From a virus, in IMG/VR virus record IMGVR_UViG_3300023198_001155, positions 1 to 25,272 of that record: a stretch of DNA of 25,272 bases; one strand, 5' to 3'. Below the pieces are notes generated by a model. That model was given only the letters and a program-made list of their open reading frames with translations. It did no database searches and had not been told where the DNA came from. How positions within the stretch are numbered: position 1 is the first letter of the stretch; each line of letters opens with the position of its first letter. The position numbers and the translations under genes are program-made. Of the stretch, positions 14,108 through 22,388 are shown piece after piece.

Positions 14108-14986
14108 ATGAATATAGTACAACTTCATGAAAGGGCTCGATTCTGGGTGGATGTAGTATCATCCACTCGGTTCGAATCCGAAGATATAGATAATGCACTC
14201 AATGCTGCCATTGACAACAGGGTGACTGAGGCTTATGACAAGCATTATCCTCTGAGTAAATCTGATACCTTCCAGCGTACTCAGCGTGTACGTGACGAAC
14301 TGCACAAACTGGTGATCTACTATCCTTATGATCATGCTTTGTCTTTCGTTCTTCAATTACTGGATGAATGGGCAGGTTATTATCTGTTCATACCAGAGTC
14401 GGTAGGATACAGACATTTGCTGTCATTAAAAATCAAAATGGTATCCGGAGCTGTACTTACTGCTTATCCCATGACTCAGGATCGTATAAATACCAATCCA
14501 AAGAATCCATTCAGGCGCGTGAGAATGACTCATAATCCAAAGGTGTATTACCAGGAAGCTGTAGTGGATGAAACTTTTCCGGCAGGTCATTACTGGAAAC
14601 TAATCTTTGATGAATCAACTGGTCTTACTGAAGGATTCTATCCTGTTACACCAGATGGAGCAGAACTCTACTGGTTAAGAAATCCAGCTATTGTAAATTA
14701 CGGCATTGAGTATGACCTCAATAAATCCTTTTCGGAGGATGATGTTATATATGCAGTTCAGGAAACTGTATATGATGGGACTACCTATAAGATCGGTGAT
14801 AAGATCATTGTTACGGCAGGACAGTTAACCATCACTTCAGGATTAGTCGTTTTCGATTATGTAGAGACGGATATGCATACATCAACACATGAAGAAATTT
14901 CTCGTAGAGCAGCCATCAACTGTCTGTTGACAGCAAGTGAGACGGCAAAGGCTAACGAGCTAAGAAAAGAAATAATGGCCTCATAA
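14108..14986 (+). CDS. Head-tail adaptor (connector) candidate
   Basis: A 292-residue protein. The N-terminus is a helical bundle with the spacing seen in phage adaptors that dock under the portal: LHERARFWVDVVSSTRFESE, DIDNALNAAIDNRVTEAY, QRTQRVRDELHKLVIYYP. Residues about 140-260 are beta-rich (HYWKLIFDESTGLTEGFYPV; TYKIGDKIIVTAGQLTITSG), and a C-terminal helix follows (HEEISRRAAINCLLTASETA). The wound layout of N-terminal helices, beta insert and closing helix is compatible with ring proteins downstream of the capsid gene in crAss-like phages. A T-arm-like string inside the gene (near 14170) is only coding sequence. The role is inferred from pattern and position. Confidence 0.6.
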   Translation: MNIVQLHERARFWVDVVSSTRFESEDIDNALNAAIDNRVTEAYDKHYPLSKSDTFQRTQRVRDELHKLVIYYPYDHALSFVLQLLDEWAGYYLFIPESVGYRHLLSLKIKMVSGAVLTAYPMTQDRINTNPKNPFRRVRMTHNPKVYYQEAVVDETFPAGHYWKLIFDESTGLTEGFYPVTPDGAELYWLRNPAIVNYGIEYDLNKSFSEDDVIYAVQETVYDGTTYKIGDKIIVTAGQLTITSGLVVFDYVETDMHTSTHEEISRRAAINCLLTASETAKANELRKEIMAS

Positions 14987-15033
14987 GGCTTGTTTTTAAA
15001 CCAGGTGTAATATCACCGCAAAATTAATTTACG

Positions 15034-16155
15034 ATGAAAAAAAGACCAGTAGTAGCAGTTCTAAATGCGATAGAAGCTACAAGATTGAATCTCATTGAAT
15101 CCAACGGTGAGTGGATGATTGTGAAAACAGATGCCGCTAAGGAACTGCTTTTAGGACCATTCCGTATTGGAAAACTTGTCAGAACCGATTCTTTTGATCC
15201 GGTAGCTGAGGTAAGTCAGATCACCCTTATTGATGCAGCATCCGATAAGGTGAAAGAAACTATTGTTGCTGCAACCAGGTATCGGCTTGAAATTGGCAAT
15301 CCCGATGACAAGTATGAAAGCCATCGAAGGTTTCCTATTGTCCATGCTTACACGACTGCAGCTGCTCTCAGCGGTAACGCTGATACAGACCGGCTGAATG
15401 TGTACACGGCATTGGCGGGAAAGGTTAACGGTTATGCAACGAATAACGCTACGGCTTATACGTTGACATATGTTGCCTTCACCCTTGGAGGATCTGTTGG
15501 AGATGCATCTACTAACTATGTTGCTGGAGAACTTGTAACTCAGGCAACTTCCAGTGAAACTGCCAGAATTGCGAAAAGTGTCATTACATCAGGTACAATG
15601 GCTGGTGATAATGCCGCAGGAGATCTCTGGTTGTTTGACATCAGTTCCATCGGTGATTGGCTCGAAACAGCAGTTACCCTTACAGCTGCAACTTCATCCA
15701 ACTGTATTGTTACTCAAACTAATGCTACAACCGTTCATGGTACAGGACTTGCCATCGAAGATGCATCTGGGTATTTCACCAGTAGCATTGGCAGGGCTGG
15801 ATTGAACTGGGTAGGAGTTACTCAAGGGTTCTCCATAGCAGCAGTTGAAGTAGGTCTGACAGGAGCCTATGCAATGGGTATCGGATCTGTCATGGCTGCT
15901 CTTGCACCGGTCTATGACCACAGCAACCAGGATGTTGTTCGCGGATTCCTGGAGTATGAACTTGCAAACTCAGACGATGCATTTGACGTTGCCAAGACCT
16001 ACCGGAAGTATGTCTTTACCATCAATGATGGGGATGAAGATGCCATGGCTGGTGAACGTCAGCATGGTGATACAGAAGTGACTCTGTACTGTGACTACTC
16101 CGAACTTGGTGGAGATTTGGATGACCTTGATACCGCTATCGGGAACTTGACTTAA
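15034..16155 (+). CDS. Beta-rich virion protein (tail tube or decoration candidate)
   Basis: A 373-residue protein rich in T, A, V, G and S. Residues 1-110 and 280-373 look like one domain split by an insert: the first has VVAVLNAIEATRLNLIESNG and VAATRYRLEIGNP, the last FEYELANSD-like and TEVTLYCDYSELGGDL. The middle 160 residues are an all-beta insert with repeats such as VGDASTNYVAGELVTQ and TAATSSNCIVTQTNATTV, similar to decoration domains that phages carry on capsid and tail surfaces. Position after the adaptor and before a terminator fits a major tail or head surface protein, but I cannot choose. A/T-rich leader, no Shine-Dalgarno site. Confidence 0.55.
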   Translation: MKKRPVVAVLNAIEATRLNLIESNGEWMIVKTDAAKELLLGPFRIGKLVRTDSFDPVAEVSQITLIDAASDKVKETIVAATRYRLEIGNPDDKYESHRRFPIVHAYTTAAALSGNADTDRLNVYTALAGKVNGYATNNATAYTLTYVAFTLGGSVGDASTNYVAGELVTQATSSETARIAKSVITSGTMAGDNAAGDLWLFDISSIGDWLETAVTLTAATSSNCIVTQTNATTVHGTGLAIEDASGYFTSSIGRAGLNWVGVTQGFSIAAVEVGLTGAYAMGIGSVMAALAPVYDHSNQDVVRGFLEYELANSDDAFDVAKTYRKYVFTINDGDEDAMAGERQHGDTEVTLYCDYSELGGDLDDLDTAIGNLT

Positions 16156-16169
16156 TAGTATAATTTGAG

Positions 16170-16196
16170 AGGGGGTCTTCGGGCCCCTTTTCTTTT
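16170..16196 (+). terminator. Rho-independent terminator with UUCG tetraloop
   Basis: AGGGGGTC (16170-16177) pairs with GGCCCCTT (16182-16189), 8 pairs including two G-U, closed by the very stable cUUCGg loop (16178-16181) and followed by TTTTCTTTT (16188-16196). It follows the stop of the beta-rich virion gene by 14 bases. Confidence 0.88.
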
Positions 16197-16208
16197 AACT
16201 TTTAAGTT

Positions 16209-16475
16209 ATGGATCCTACCGATTATAGTGGTAAGGCTATCCATTATTCTGCTGAATGGCAACAGATAGCCTGGACCAATGGTTTATTTAGACCTGGAAA
16301 AGCATTCCGGATTTATACTCCTATTGCCCATACTCTTGTTCTGAAAGGAACCAAGATGAATCGTGATCAGGCATTCGCGATAAACCTTACCGAAGGATAC
16401 CATAATTTTGTTTGTGATGAAATAATCGAATCCGGATCCGATGTGGATATAGACGGAGTTTTAGCTTTATACTAA
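16209..16475 (+). CDS. Small virion-type protein (88 aa)
   Basis: An 88-residue protein beginning MDPTDYSGKAIHYSAEWQ. The pattern of short strands (KAFRIYTPIAHTLVLKGT, YHNFVCDEIIESGSDVDIDG) suggests a small beta-sandwich, as in minor virion or decoration proteins. No known motif. It starts 13 bases after the terminator T tract, so transcription must restart at a promoter inside or next to it or read through. Its stop overlaps the next start by one base (TAATG). Confidence 0.6.
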   Translation: MDPTDYSGKAIHYSAEWQQIAWTNGLFRPGKAFRIYTPIAHTLVLKGTKMNRDQAFAINLTEGYHNFVCDEIIESGSDVDIDGVLALY

Positions 16476-17026
16476 TGCCAAGATCAAGAGGGATAGGAAT
16501 AGGAATACCGTTCTGGAGTCTGACAGGACTACCTTTTAAGGTTAATCTGTTACGGTTCCTGCGTCCCCGGGATGTTCTGAGGATCTATGACCTTATTGGC
16601 GATTACGATGCTGAGGAGCCGGTAGAGAATGAGTATGACTTAAATCCGGATGATGATGTTGATGCTGGATTTGCTCTTCAATGTATGAACAAAGACAATG
16701 TTACCATCTGGGGAGGTACCGATGCCAATGGTGATACGATCAGAGATCTTCCTGGATACAATCCTCTGGATCCTTACGAATGGCTCGATGCAGAAATGAA
16801 TGTTGATATATTCAATACTTACCTGAGCGATGCTTATACAGGAAGGATCTTCGGGAACTTTTTTGATGATACAACGGACTTAGCTGTTTATGACCGGCAG
16901 ATGACTTGTGCAGAGAGTAGGCTTATCCATGGCAAACTTCAGACCGGTGGATGGTGGATACTCAATCGGGCTGTCTGGAATGATTGCGGTAAATGGAAGG
17001 ACTCAGCAGTATGGAGGGATAGCTAA
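16475..17026 (+). CDS. Tail-fibre-type protein with Trp/Asp C-terminal repeat
   Basis: A 183-residue protein starting MPRSRGIGIGIPFW, an opening I recognise from fibre-associated proteins in phages of Bacteroidota (RxIGIGxGIPF). The middle is acidic (EEPVENEYDLNPDDDVDAGF), followed by a region around residues 100-150 with DIFNTYLSDAYTGRIFGNFF that may be a small lectin-like or LamG-like beta fold. The last 23 residues carry Trp-x-Asp steps at regular spacing: AVWNDCGKWKDSAVWRDS. Such W-N-D repeats are common at the ends of virion and fibre proteins. It overlaps its neighbours by one base on both sides, so the small genes here form one translation unit. Role inferred. Confidence 0.55.
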   Translation: MPRSRGIGIGIPFWSLTGLPFKVNLLRFLRPRDVLRIYDLIGDYDAEEPVENEYDLNPDDDVDAGFALQCMNKDNVTIWGGTDANGDTIRDLPGYNPLDPYEWLDAEMNVDIFNTYLSDAYTGRIFGNFFDDTTDLAVYDRQMTCAESRLIHGKLQTGGWWILNRAVWNDCGKWKDSAVWRDS

Positions 17027-17394
17027 TGGCACAGGAAACATTAAATGATGGAGAAGGCGGAGATATTATCAGAGGGAAGATCAATGATAACTTCACTGAG
17101 CTATATGCAGATCTCAGTGTAGAGGATCAGGAACTGATTCATTGGGCAGGAGGTAAGGCTGTAGAATTATTGGTTCGGACAATTGACGGAGTGGGCAGGA
17201 CGACCAGCTCAACGCTAAAATGGCCTGATGGTTCGCTCGGGACATTTACGGCTACAGATTTTAATGCGACCTTTGGATCATATGATGGCTGGACCAAGAG
17301 CCATACGGATTCCGGAAAGACAGTAACGCAGGCAGCTTACACCCGGAATGGCATAGGAGCAATAACAAATAAGCCTGCACTGACAGTGGCATGA
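17026..17394 (+). CDS. Fibre-type protein with conserved N-terminal peptide
   Basis: A 122-residue protein beginning MAQETLNDGEGGDIIRGKIN, then DNFTELY. This opening (xTLNxGExGxxIRxKINDNFTELY) is a recurrent N-terminal attachment peptide of phage fibre or virion proteins, where it probably anchors a longer fibre; here the rest is short, so it may be a truncated fibre or a small adaptor. The remainder is rich in T, G and S with LKWPDGSLGTFTATDFNATF. It ends in an ATGA overlap with the next gene. Confidence 0.55.
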   Translation: MAQETLNDGEGGDIIRGKINDNFTELYADLSVEDQELIHWAGGKAVELLVRTIDGVGRTTSSTLKWPDGSLGTFTATDFNATFGSYDGWTKSHTDSGKTVTQAAYTRNGIGAITNKPALTVA

Positions 17395-17711
17395 TGAGAA
17401 TAAAACTGTTTGCGCGATTAGCAAGGATCAACAGAAAGACCAATTATGCGGTAGGATCACATCATGTCAGAGTCTTTAAACATAGAAAAAAAGCAATCGT
17501 CTATTTAGACGGTACAGTGATATTTAATAATACAATTTCAAGGGAGAGGTTTAAGGATTGGTGGAGAGAATTTAAGGAAGAATGGAAAAATGATTTGTTT
17601 ACAAAGATGACAAAAAAGGGAGCTCACGGTAGATTGATTAATTATATGGAAGATCGGGAACAGGAGAATCCTCTTATGAGCAAATGGGACAGACAAATGA
17701 AGAATTTATAA
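17391..17711 (+). CDS. Small basic hypothetical protein (106 aa)
   Basis: A 106-residue protein, strongly basic (MMRIKLFARLARINRKTNY, VFKHRKKAIVYLDGT) with a Trp/Lys/Glu-rich helix (FKDWWREFKEEWKND). Two ATG codons overlap (17391 and 17394); the first overlaps the previous stop by four bases and the second by one, so the true start is one of these. Its charge sets it apart from its acidic virion neighbours and may point to a DNA- or RNA-binding or assembly role, but this is inference. No family recognised. Confidence 0.55.
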   Translation: MMRIKLFARLARINRKTNYAVGSHHVRVFKHRKKAIVYLDGTVIFNNTISRERFKDWWREFKEEWKNDLFTKMTKKGAHGRLINYMEDREQENPLMSKWDRQMKNL

Positions 17712-17712
17712 T

Positions 17713-19524
17713 ATGGCAGCACCAGCATACGCAACAGATTTGAATGACATCTTCCTTGATGGTGGTGGAACTGCTTGGTTCTTGATAGGCGGTGGACGAC
17801 AAACCGATCCTGAAACCGATGACTTCATTCAGGGTAACTCGTGCTGGTCGCATGACCCGTTCTCATCAGGTATTGAGGGTGGCTTATATCCTTCCACTGA
17901 AACTGTTAATTCTGGTGATGCAGTTTTTGTCTGGATTAAATGTGACGTTGTAGCTACTTTAGCAGCAAAAGCAGCCGGTGGTATGCAAGTCTGTATTGGT
18001 AGTGCTACGACTGCGTACAATGCTTATTATATTCGTGGCTCAGATGATTATGCTTATGGTGGTTGGATTTGCGTACCCGTAGATCCAGCTAACCCTGTTA
18101 AGTCACAATCAGCTCAGGTTGGATCTCCATCAGCACCATGGTCACAGTTCGGAGGAAGGTGGAATGTTCCAAGTACCGGTGCTGGTAAAGGCTACCCCAT
18201 GAAAATTGATGCTATGCGACATGGCAGGCAAATTGAAGTTACCGCTGGTGACTCTGGTACTCCTGCTTCTTGGAATTCGGTATCAGCTTACGATGCTGCT
18301 ACTACTCGTATGTGGGGTATTTGCCAGCCAACCGATGCTGGTGCTGCACTTCAAGGACTCATTTATTGGGGTACTGCTACGACTGCGGTTTACTCTCGTG
18401 ATAGCAACCGAACTATTGTTATTATCGACACTGAATGGACAGCCACCGACTTCACTCAAATATTGTTTGCTCATGCAAGTAATGATGTTGTATGGGATAA
18501 CGTAGGGTTAGTTGCACTTGGCACTAATAACCGAGGCATCATTGATGTTACCGCCAACGGAGCAATCACCTGGACTAATAGTGTATTTCAGGACATTGAT
18601 GTTACCACATTGTTATCAAGTTCTACATTTGATGGCACAAAATGGCTTAGTACCAACGGTGTAACTGCTGGTGGGGCCTCTTTACTTGGTTCTAAGATTC
18701 TTACTCCTACTGTTGCTGCTGATACTTATGCTCTGTTATGGAACGTATCTACTGATACAGACGGTAAACTTGATGGAATGGAATTTTCCATAGGTGCAAC
18801 TGCTCATCATGCAATATCCTTTACAGACAATACTACTGTTGAATACACATTAAGAGGAATAGATTTCTCAGGATTTAATGTTGCGGATGGACAGAATTCT
18901 TCGGCTTTATATTTTCCAGACTCAGGGAGTGATATTGATTGGGTAATAAATACTGTTGGTTGTACTGGAGATATAAAATACAAGAAAGTACGGGCAGGAG
19001 ATACTGTAACGATTGTTAGCGATCCTGTCACACATAACCTGACAGGAATGATTGAAAATTCAGAGGTAACCTACATGAAAAGAGGTGCTGCAGTTGATAC
19101 CGGATCTGATGGATCTACAACAGTCGGTTCCAGAAACTTTGTAACAACTAATTCCTGGGCCACCGATGCCTATAAAGGACATCTATTATATATTACTTCA
19201 GGCGCAGATGCCGGAAGATATTATTGCTACGGAAACAATGCAACAACTTTATATCTGGATAAAGATATGACTGCAACAGCCGGGACTCTTAATTGGGAAC
19301 TCTATGATGAGAATGATGATATAGAAGTTTTCCATCTTGAAAATGTACCCGCAAGCGGGATCTCAGGATATGCTTATACTGCTGGAGCAGATGTAGATGT
19401 TGATATTTATGTTCACAAATATGATTATTATTTTGACCCGTTATTGGGAGTTACCTTGAGTAGTTCAGACGCAAGTATTCCAATAGCACAAATACCAGAT
19501 GTAAATTATTTTAATCCAACTTAA
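17713..19524 (+). CDS. Large virion protein with beta-helix-like region (head fibre or decoration type)
   Basis: A 603-residue protein. The N-terminus MAAPAYATDLNDIFLDGGGTAW, then QTDPETDDFIQGNSC and FSSGIEGG, belongs to a type of phage surface protein I recall in large phages. The middle (about 200-400) is regular short strands with many V, N, T, D and G, like a parallel beta-helix. The C-terminus has GSDGSTTVGSRNFVTTNSWA and ends IPDVNYFNPT. Codon use changes inside the gene: the first two-thirds prefer GGT and ATT and use CGN arginine codons, while the last third prefers GGA, ATA and AGA like the rest of the window. This suggests domain exchange by recombination. It begins 1 base after the previous stop. 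Confidence 0.6.
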   Translation: MAAPAYATDLNDIFLDGGGTAWFLIGGGRQTDPETDDFIQGNSCWSHDPFSSGIEGGLYPSTETVNSGDAVFVWIKCDVVATLAAKAAGGMQVCIGSATTAYNAYYIRGSDDYAYGGWICVPVDPANPVKSQSAQVGSPSAPWSQFGGRWNVPSTGAGKGYPMKIDAMRHGRQIEVTAGDSGTPASWNSVSAYDAATTRMWGICQPTDAGAALQGLIYWGTATTAVYSRDSNRTIVIIDTEWTATDFTQILFAHASNDVVWDNVGLVALGTNNRGIIDVTANGAITWTNSVFQDIDVTTLLSSSTFDGTKWLSTNGVTAGGASLLGSKILTPTVAADTYALLWNVSTDTDGKLDGMEFSIGATAHHAISFTDNTTVEYTLRGIDFSGFNVADGQNSSALYFPDSGSDIDWVINTVGCTGDIKYKKVRAGDTVTIVSDPVTHNLTGMIENSEVTYMKRGAAVDTGSDGSTTVGSRNFVTTNSWATDAYKGHLLYITSGADAGRYYCYGNNATTLYLDKDMTATAGTLNWELYDENDDIEVFHLENVPASGISGYAYTAGADVDVDIYVHKYDYYFDPLLGVTLSSSDASIPIAQIPDVNYFNPT

Positions 19525-19535
19525 ACAATACAGAA

Positions 19536-21374
19536 ATGGCAAAAGTAGTAGACCCCGATGTGTTAGCATTGATCGTTGATGGTTCAGCGAGTACTGAAGA
19601 AATTGAAATTCAGACCGATGCTAAAACCATTGAAGTCACCTTAGTTGGTGATGTCGATGATGATAGTCCTGGAGCAACATCTGGGGTTACAAAGCAATGT
19701 GTTTATTCATTTCTTAAAGAAGAATGGAAAACCAATGCAACTCTTAATAAGTTTAAATTTCCACTGAAAGCTATCTATGAAGCTAAGTTTATCTGGCAGT
19801 TTGGATGGCAACCGGCTAATCAACAAACCAGGGACCTGTTTCGGGATGCTGGATGGCAGGAGATTGATGGAAGTGAAAAGGCTTGCCTGATCTCACTTGG
19901 TAGCCAGTATGATACTACTCAGCAAGCAGGTTATCAGCAGATAGAAGGTTTCGACCAGGCTTTAACTGATTTTGATAAAACAGGTCTTCTTAACGAAGCA
20001 GTTGAGATTGTAGGTGCAGGAGGTACTCCTGATTATACTGGTTTCATGAAAGTATTCTTGAGAGTATGGCAGAGACTTTATGCTGATTATAATCTTATCG
20101 TAGAGCAGGGATTTACTGCCTTGACATATATCGCATATCGACTTCCTCTTGCCAATGCAAATGATACTAAGAATACTGGTACAACAGAAGCGTTCATTGA
20201 TACTGCGGTGGATCCATATCAGAATATGGAATTGCAGTATTATGTCGGTCAGCTTTTTGTTACAGCTACGGCTACGACCTACGTTCAGGACGATGTTGTT
20301 CAGGATGGTACAGGCAGGTGGGCAAGATGTACTACAGGCGGTACGGTGACTACTCCTGGTGGTGGTTGGGCTGCTTTTGGAGGAACGTCTGTATGGGAAG
20401 CATATCCAGGAGAGCGTCTTATTGGTACGACCTATTATGCTTTCAACAGATCCATTCTTGATGGTGTTAGTGGAACACAGCCAAACAGGGATGAGATCTA
20501 TAAATTTTGTCAGCAGAGACTCCGTAAAGCATCAGACATTAATGATGATAGTGAAGTTGAAGGATACGGAACGGTCAATGGTGAGGTTGCTGTAAGACTT
20601 TGTTACTATGTAGGAGATCAACTTCATTCATGGCCGGGAGTACATTTTGATGATTACGATCCTAATATCAAGAACTTCATCACTCTCCATGATATTAAAG
20701 TAGATACTGGTGGATTGGATGCCGAGGATGTTCCTCTTGAATCCAATGAGATAAATCACCCATTTACTTCAGCAGGGAATATAGTATTTTCTCAAAACCT
20801 GGTTGATGAGACAAATGCTGATACTCTCTATACGATGTACTTCCAGTATATTGCTATACAAACAGCTCAGACCGACTTTACTATATCAGGATCAGCTGGT
20901 GCGAATGCTGTACTTAACGGTACAGGAATGACTTTATCTGTTGGGGAATATTTCATCCTATCTGGATTTACAACTAACCCTGAAAACAATGGTGTTAAGG
21001 TAGCAACTGGATCACCTACTGCAACTGTTGTACCATACACTGATGCTCTTGGGGTTTCTCAGACAGATGATGTAACCGGAGAAGCTGTAACCTTAAAGGA
21101 ACAGCCTTACGATACTGATAGTGCGATCATTGTTGAAGATAGTGCAGTAGCAGACATCCAAGGGCAGGTTACTCAAACTAATGAGCCATTCACCTTTGAT
21201 TATGACGGCAATGTTCAGGGTGGTCGTACTTTTGGGGAGGATGCTCCGGTAGTTGTAACTGCTCAAGGACTGAATGATTCGGAAGTTGTCTTTGCAGAAT
21301 TTACCATTACCCGAGCTGCAGGATTATCATTTCCGGTCAACGCTCCCGATGAAAGAACTTATCTAAATCCATAA
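19536..21374 (+). CDS. Large structural protein with a KEEWKTNA-type domain
   Basis: A 612-residue protein. Residues 61-77 (KEEWKTNATLNKFKFPL) match residues 38-54 of the protein at 21857 (KEDWKTNAALNKLKFPL, 14 of 17 identical); a following block with aromatic residues (KFIWQFGWQPANQQ) also resembles FKYGWTIRPY there. I recall such segments in tail-tip or fibre-adaptor proteins of phages (IYSxWKxW..., then GWRIRP). Residues about 150-420 are mixed, and from about 440 the protein is beta-rich Ig-like (TDFTISGSAGANAVLNGTGM; TFDYDGNVQGGRTFGED). It ends RTYLNP, like YFNPT in the protein before it. Possibly two related virion proteins that assemble together. Role inferred. Confidence 0.6.
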   Translation: MAKVVDPDVLALIVDGSASTEEIEIQTDAKTIEVTLVGDVDDDSPGATSGVTKQCVYSFLKEEWKTNATLNKFKFPLKAIYEAKFIWQFGWQPANQQTRDLFRDAGWQEIDGSEKACLISLGSQYDTTQQAGYQQIEGFDQALTDFDKTGLLNEAVEIVGAGGTPDYTGFMKVFLRVWQRLYADYNLIVEQGFTALTYIAYRLPLANANDTKNTGTTEAFIDTAVDPYQNMELQYYVGQLFVTATATTYVQDDVVQDGTGRWARCTTGGTVTTPGGGWAAFGGTSVWEAYPGERLIGTTYYAFNRSILDGVSGTQPNRDEIYKFCQQRLRKASDINDDSEVEGYGTVNGEVAVRLCYYVGDQLHSWPGVHFDDYDPNIKNFITLHDIKVDTGGLDAEDVPLESNEINHPFTSAGNIVFSQNLVDETNADTLYTMYFQYIAIQTAQTDFTISGSAGANAVLNGTGMTLSVGEYFILSGFTTNPENNGVKVATGSPTATVVPYTDALGVSQTDDVTGEAVTLKEQPYDTDSAIIVEDSAVADIQGQVTQTNEPFTFDYDGNVQGGRTFGEDAPVVVTAQGLNDSEVVFAEFTITRAAGLSFPVNAPDERTYLNP

Positions 21375-21386
21375 AATAATTAAGTT

Positions 21387-21857
21387 ATGAGTAAGTCTAA
21401 AAACGAATCAGGTATAAGTCCTGATGTTCTCAAGAAATACAATGGAGATCTGCTTGACGGATTCTATGATGGTAAGCACCTGAAAAAAATTGGTCTTTAT
21501 GATCGGATGTGTAAAAAGATGGCAAGGTACTGGTGTTATCATTTCAGGAAACTTGTAGTACATGAACAGGATCCTCAAATAAATTCAGGAGTTAATCCAG
21601 AGAAAACTGCCAAGGCTCCAAAGGGATTCAGAGAATTTGTTGAAAGCCTGGAAGGATTTACTGGATGGCCCAAATTTTCCGAAACCTGGGATCTGTATGG
21701 ATCCAATCCTTATATGATTGTCCACAGACTTGTAAGTGTAGAAAAGGAATGGGAGTATGTGATGGAAAGAGTTGCCATACCTATTGATTCAACAAAGGAA
21801 GAAGTTGAGGCAAGGGTAGCAGCTTTGACAAAAGATTATGCCAGAAGGAATAAATAA
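21387..21857 (+). CDS. Hypothetical protein (156 aa) in the virion gene cluster
   Basis: A 156-residue, rather basic and helical protein. It reads MSKSKNESGISPDVLKKYNG, then RMCKKMARYWCYHFRKLVVH, a Trp/Phe-rich centre (FREFVESLEGFTGWPKFSET) and a C-terminal helical part (STKEEVEARVAALTKDYARR). It is sandwiched between the two proteins that share the KEEWKTNA-type domain and overlaps the second by one base (TAATG at 21855-21859), so it may be an assembly partner or chaperone for them. No family recognised. Confidence 0.55.
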   Translation: MSKSKNESGISPDVLKKYNGDLLDGFYDGKHLKKIGLYDRMCKKMARYWCYHFRKLVVHEQDPQINSGVNPEKTAKAPKGFREFVESLEGFTGWPKFSETWDLYGSNPYMIVHRLVSVEKEWEYVMERVAIPIDSTKEEVEARVAALTKDYARRNK

Positions 21858-22384
21858 TGGCTGCGCATCTGGATTATGATACTGATCTGAGAGTAGTTTA
21901 TGTTACTACTGCTCCTACAGACGGGGTGCTTACTCTGGATGTGCAGGTTGATATTTACAGTGATATGAAAGAAGATTGGAAAACTAATGCAGCACTTAAT
22001 AAGCTCAAGTTTCCATTACTGGAACCGGTTGGAGGAAATATCACTAAACCGCCTGACAAGATCAGTCCTTTTTACTTTTTCAAATATGGATGGACAATTA
22101 GACCATATGAAGCTGACCACACATTATATCTACAGAACGCTTATTTGCTTGTTGATGGTGGAGGGGATCCATGGAGAACGACACTTGGAGCTTATACAGT
22201 TAATGTCAGGGATACAGTACCGGCAGATGCTTTTGCTATAGCAGCCGGAGGAGGTGCGACACCAGCAGCGATAGCCGCAGCAGTATGGGCTGAACTGCTC
22301 AATCTTGATGAAGGTGATATGACAGCAGAAGAAGCAATGAGTTTAATTTTACAACGCGCCAGTCTTGGTGCTTTCAAAGAATAA
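21857..22384 (+). CDS. Virion protein with KEDWKTNA-type domain and Ala-rich C-terminal linker
   Basis: A 175-residue protein. The first 140 residues have the pattern of a phage fibre-adaptor family: VQVDIYSDMKEDWKTNAALN, then PLLEPVGGN, FYFFKYGWTIRPYEADHTLY, and TLGAYTVNVRDT. The C-terminus GGGATPAAIAAAVWAELLN, then EGDMTAEEAMSLILQ, is a linker and helix often at the end of this family. It shares a 17-residue stretch with the larger protein at 19536. It is followed 4 bases later by the holin-like gene, so virion genes and lysis genes appear to be on the same message. Role as a tail-tip or fibre-base component is inferred. Confidence 0.65.
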   Translation: MAAHLDYDTDLRVVYVTTAPTDGVLTLDVQVDIYSDMKEDWKTNAALNKLKFPLLEPVGGNITKPPDKISPFYFFKYGWTIRPYEADHTLYLQNAYLLVDGGGDPWRTTLGAYTVNVRDTVPADAFAIAAGGGATPAAIAAAVWAELLNLDEGDMTAEEAMSLILQRASLGAFKE

Positions 22385-22388
22385 TATC

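Noticed and set aside
14166-14182. Second T-arm-like string CGGTTCGAATCCG
   Set aside because: It lies inside the adaptor gene and encodes Thr-Arg-Phe-Glu-Ser; no other tRNA arms can be drawn around it.
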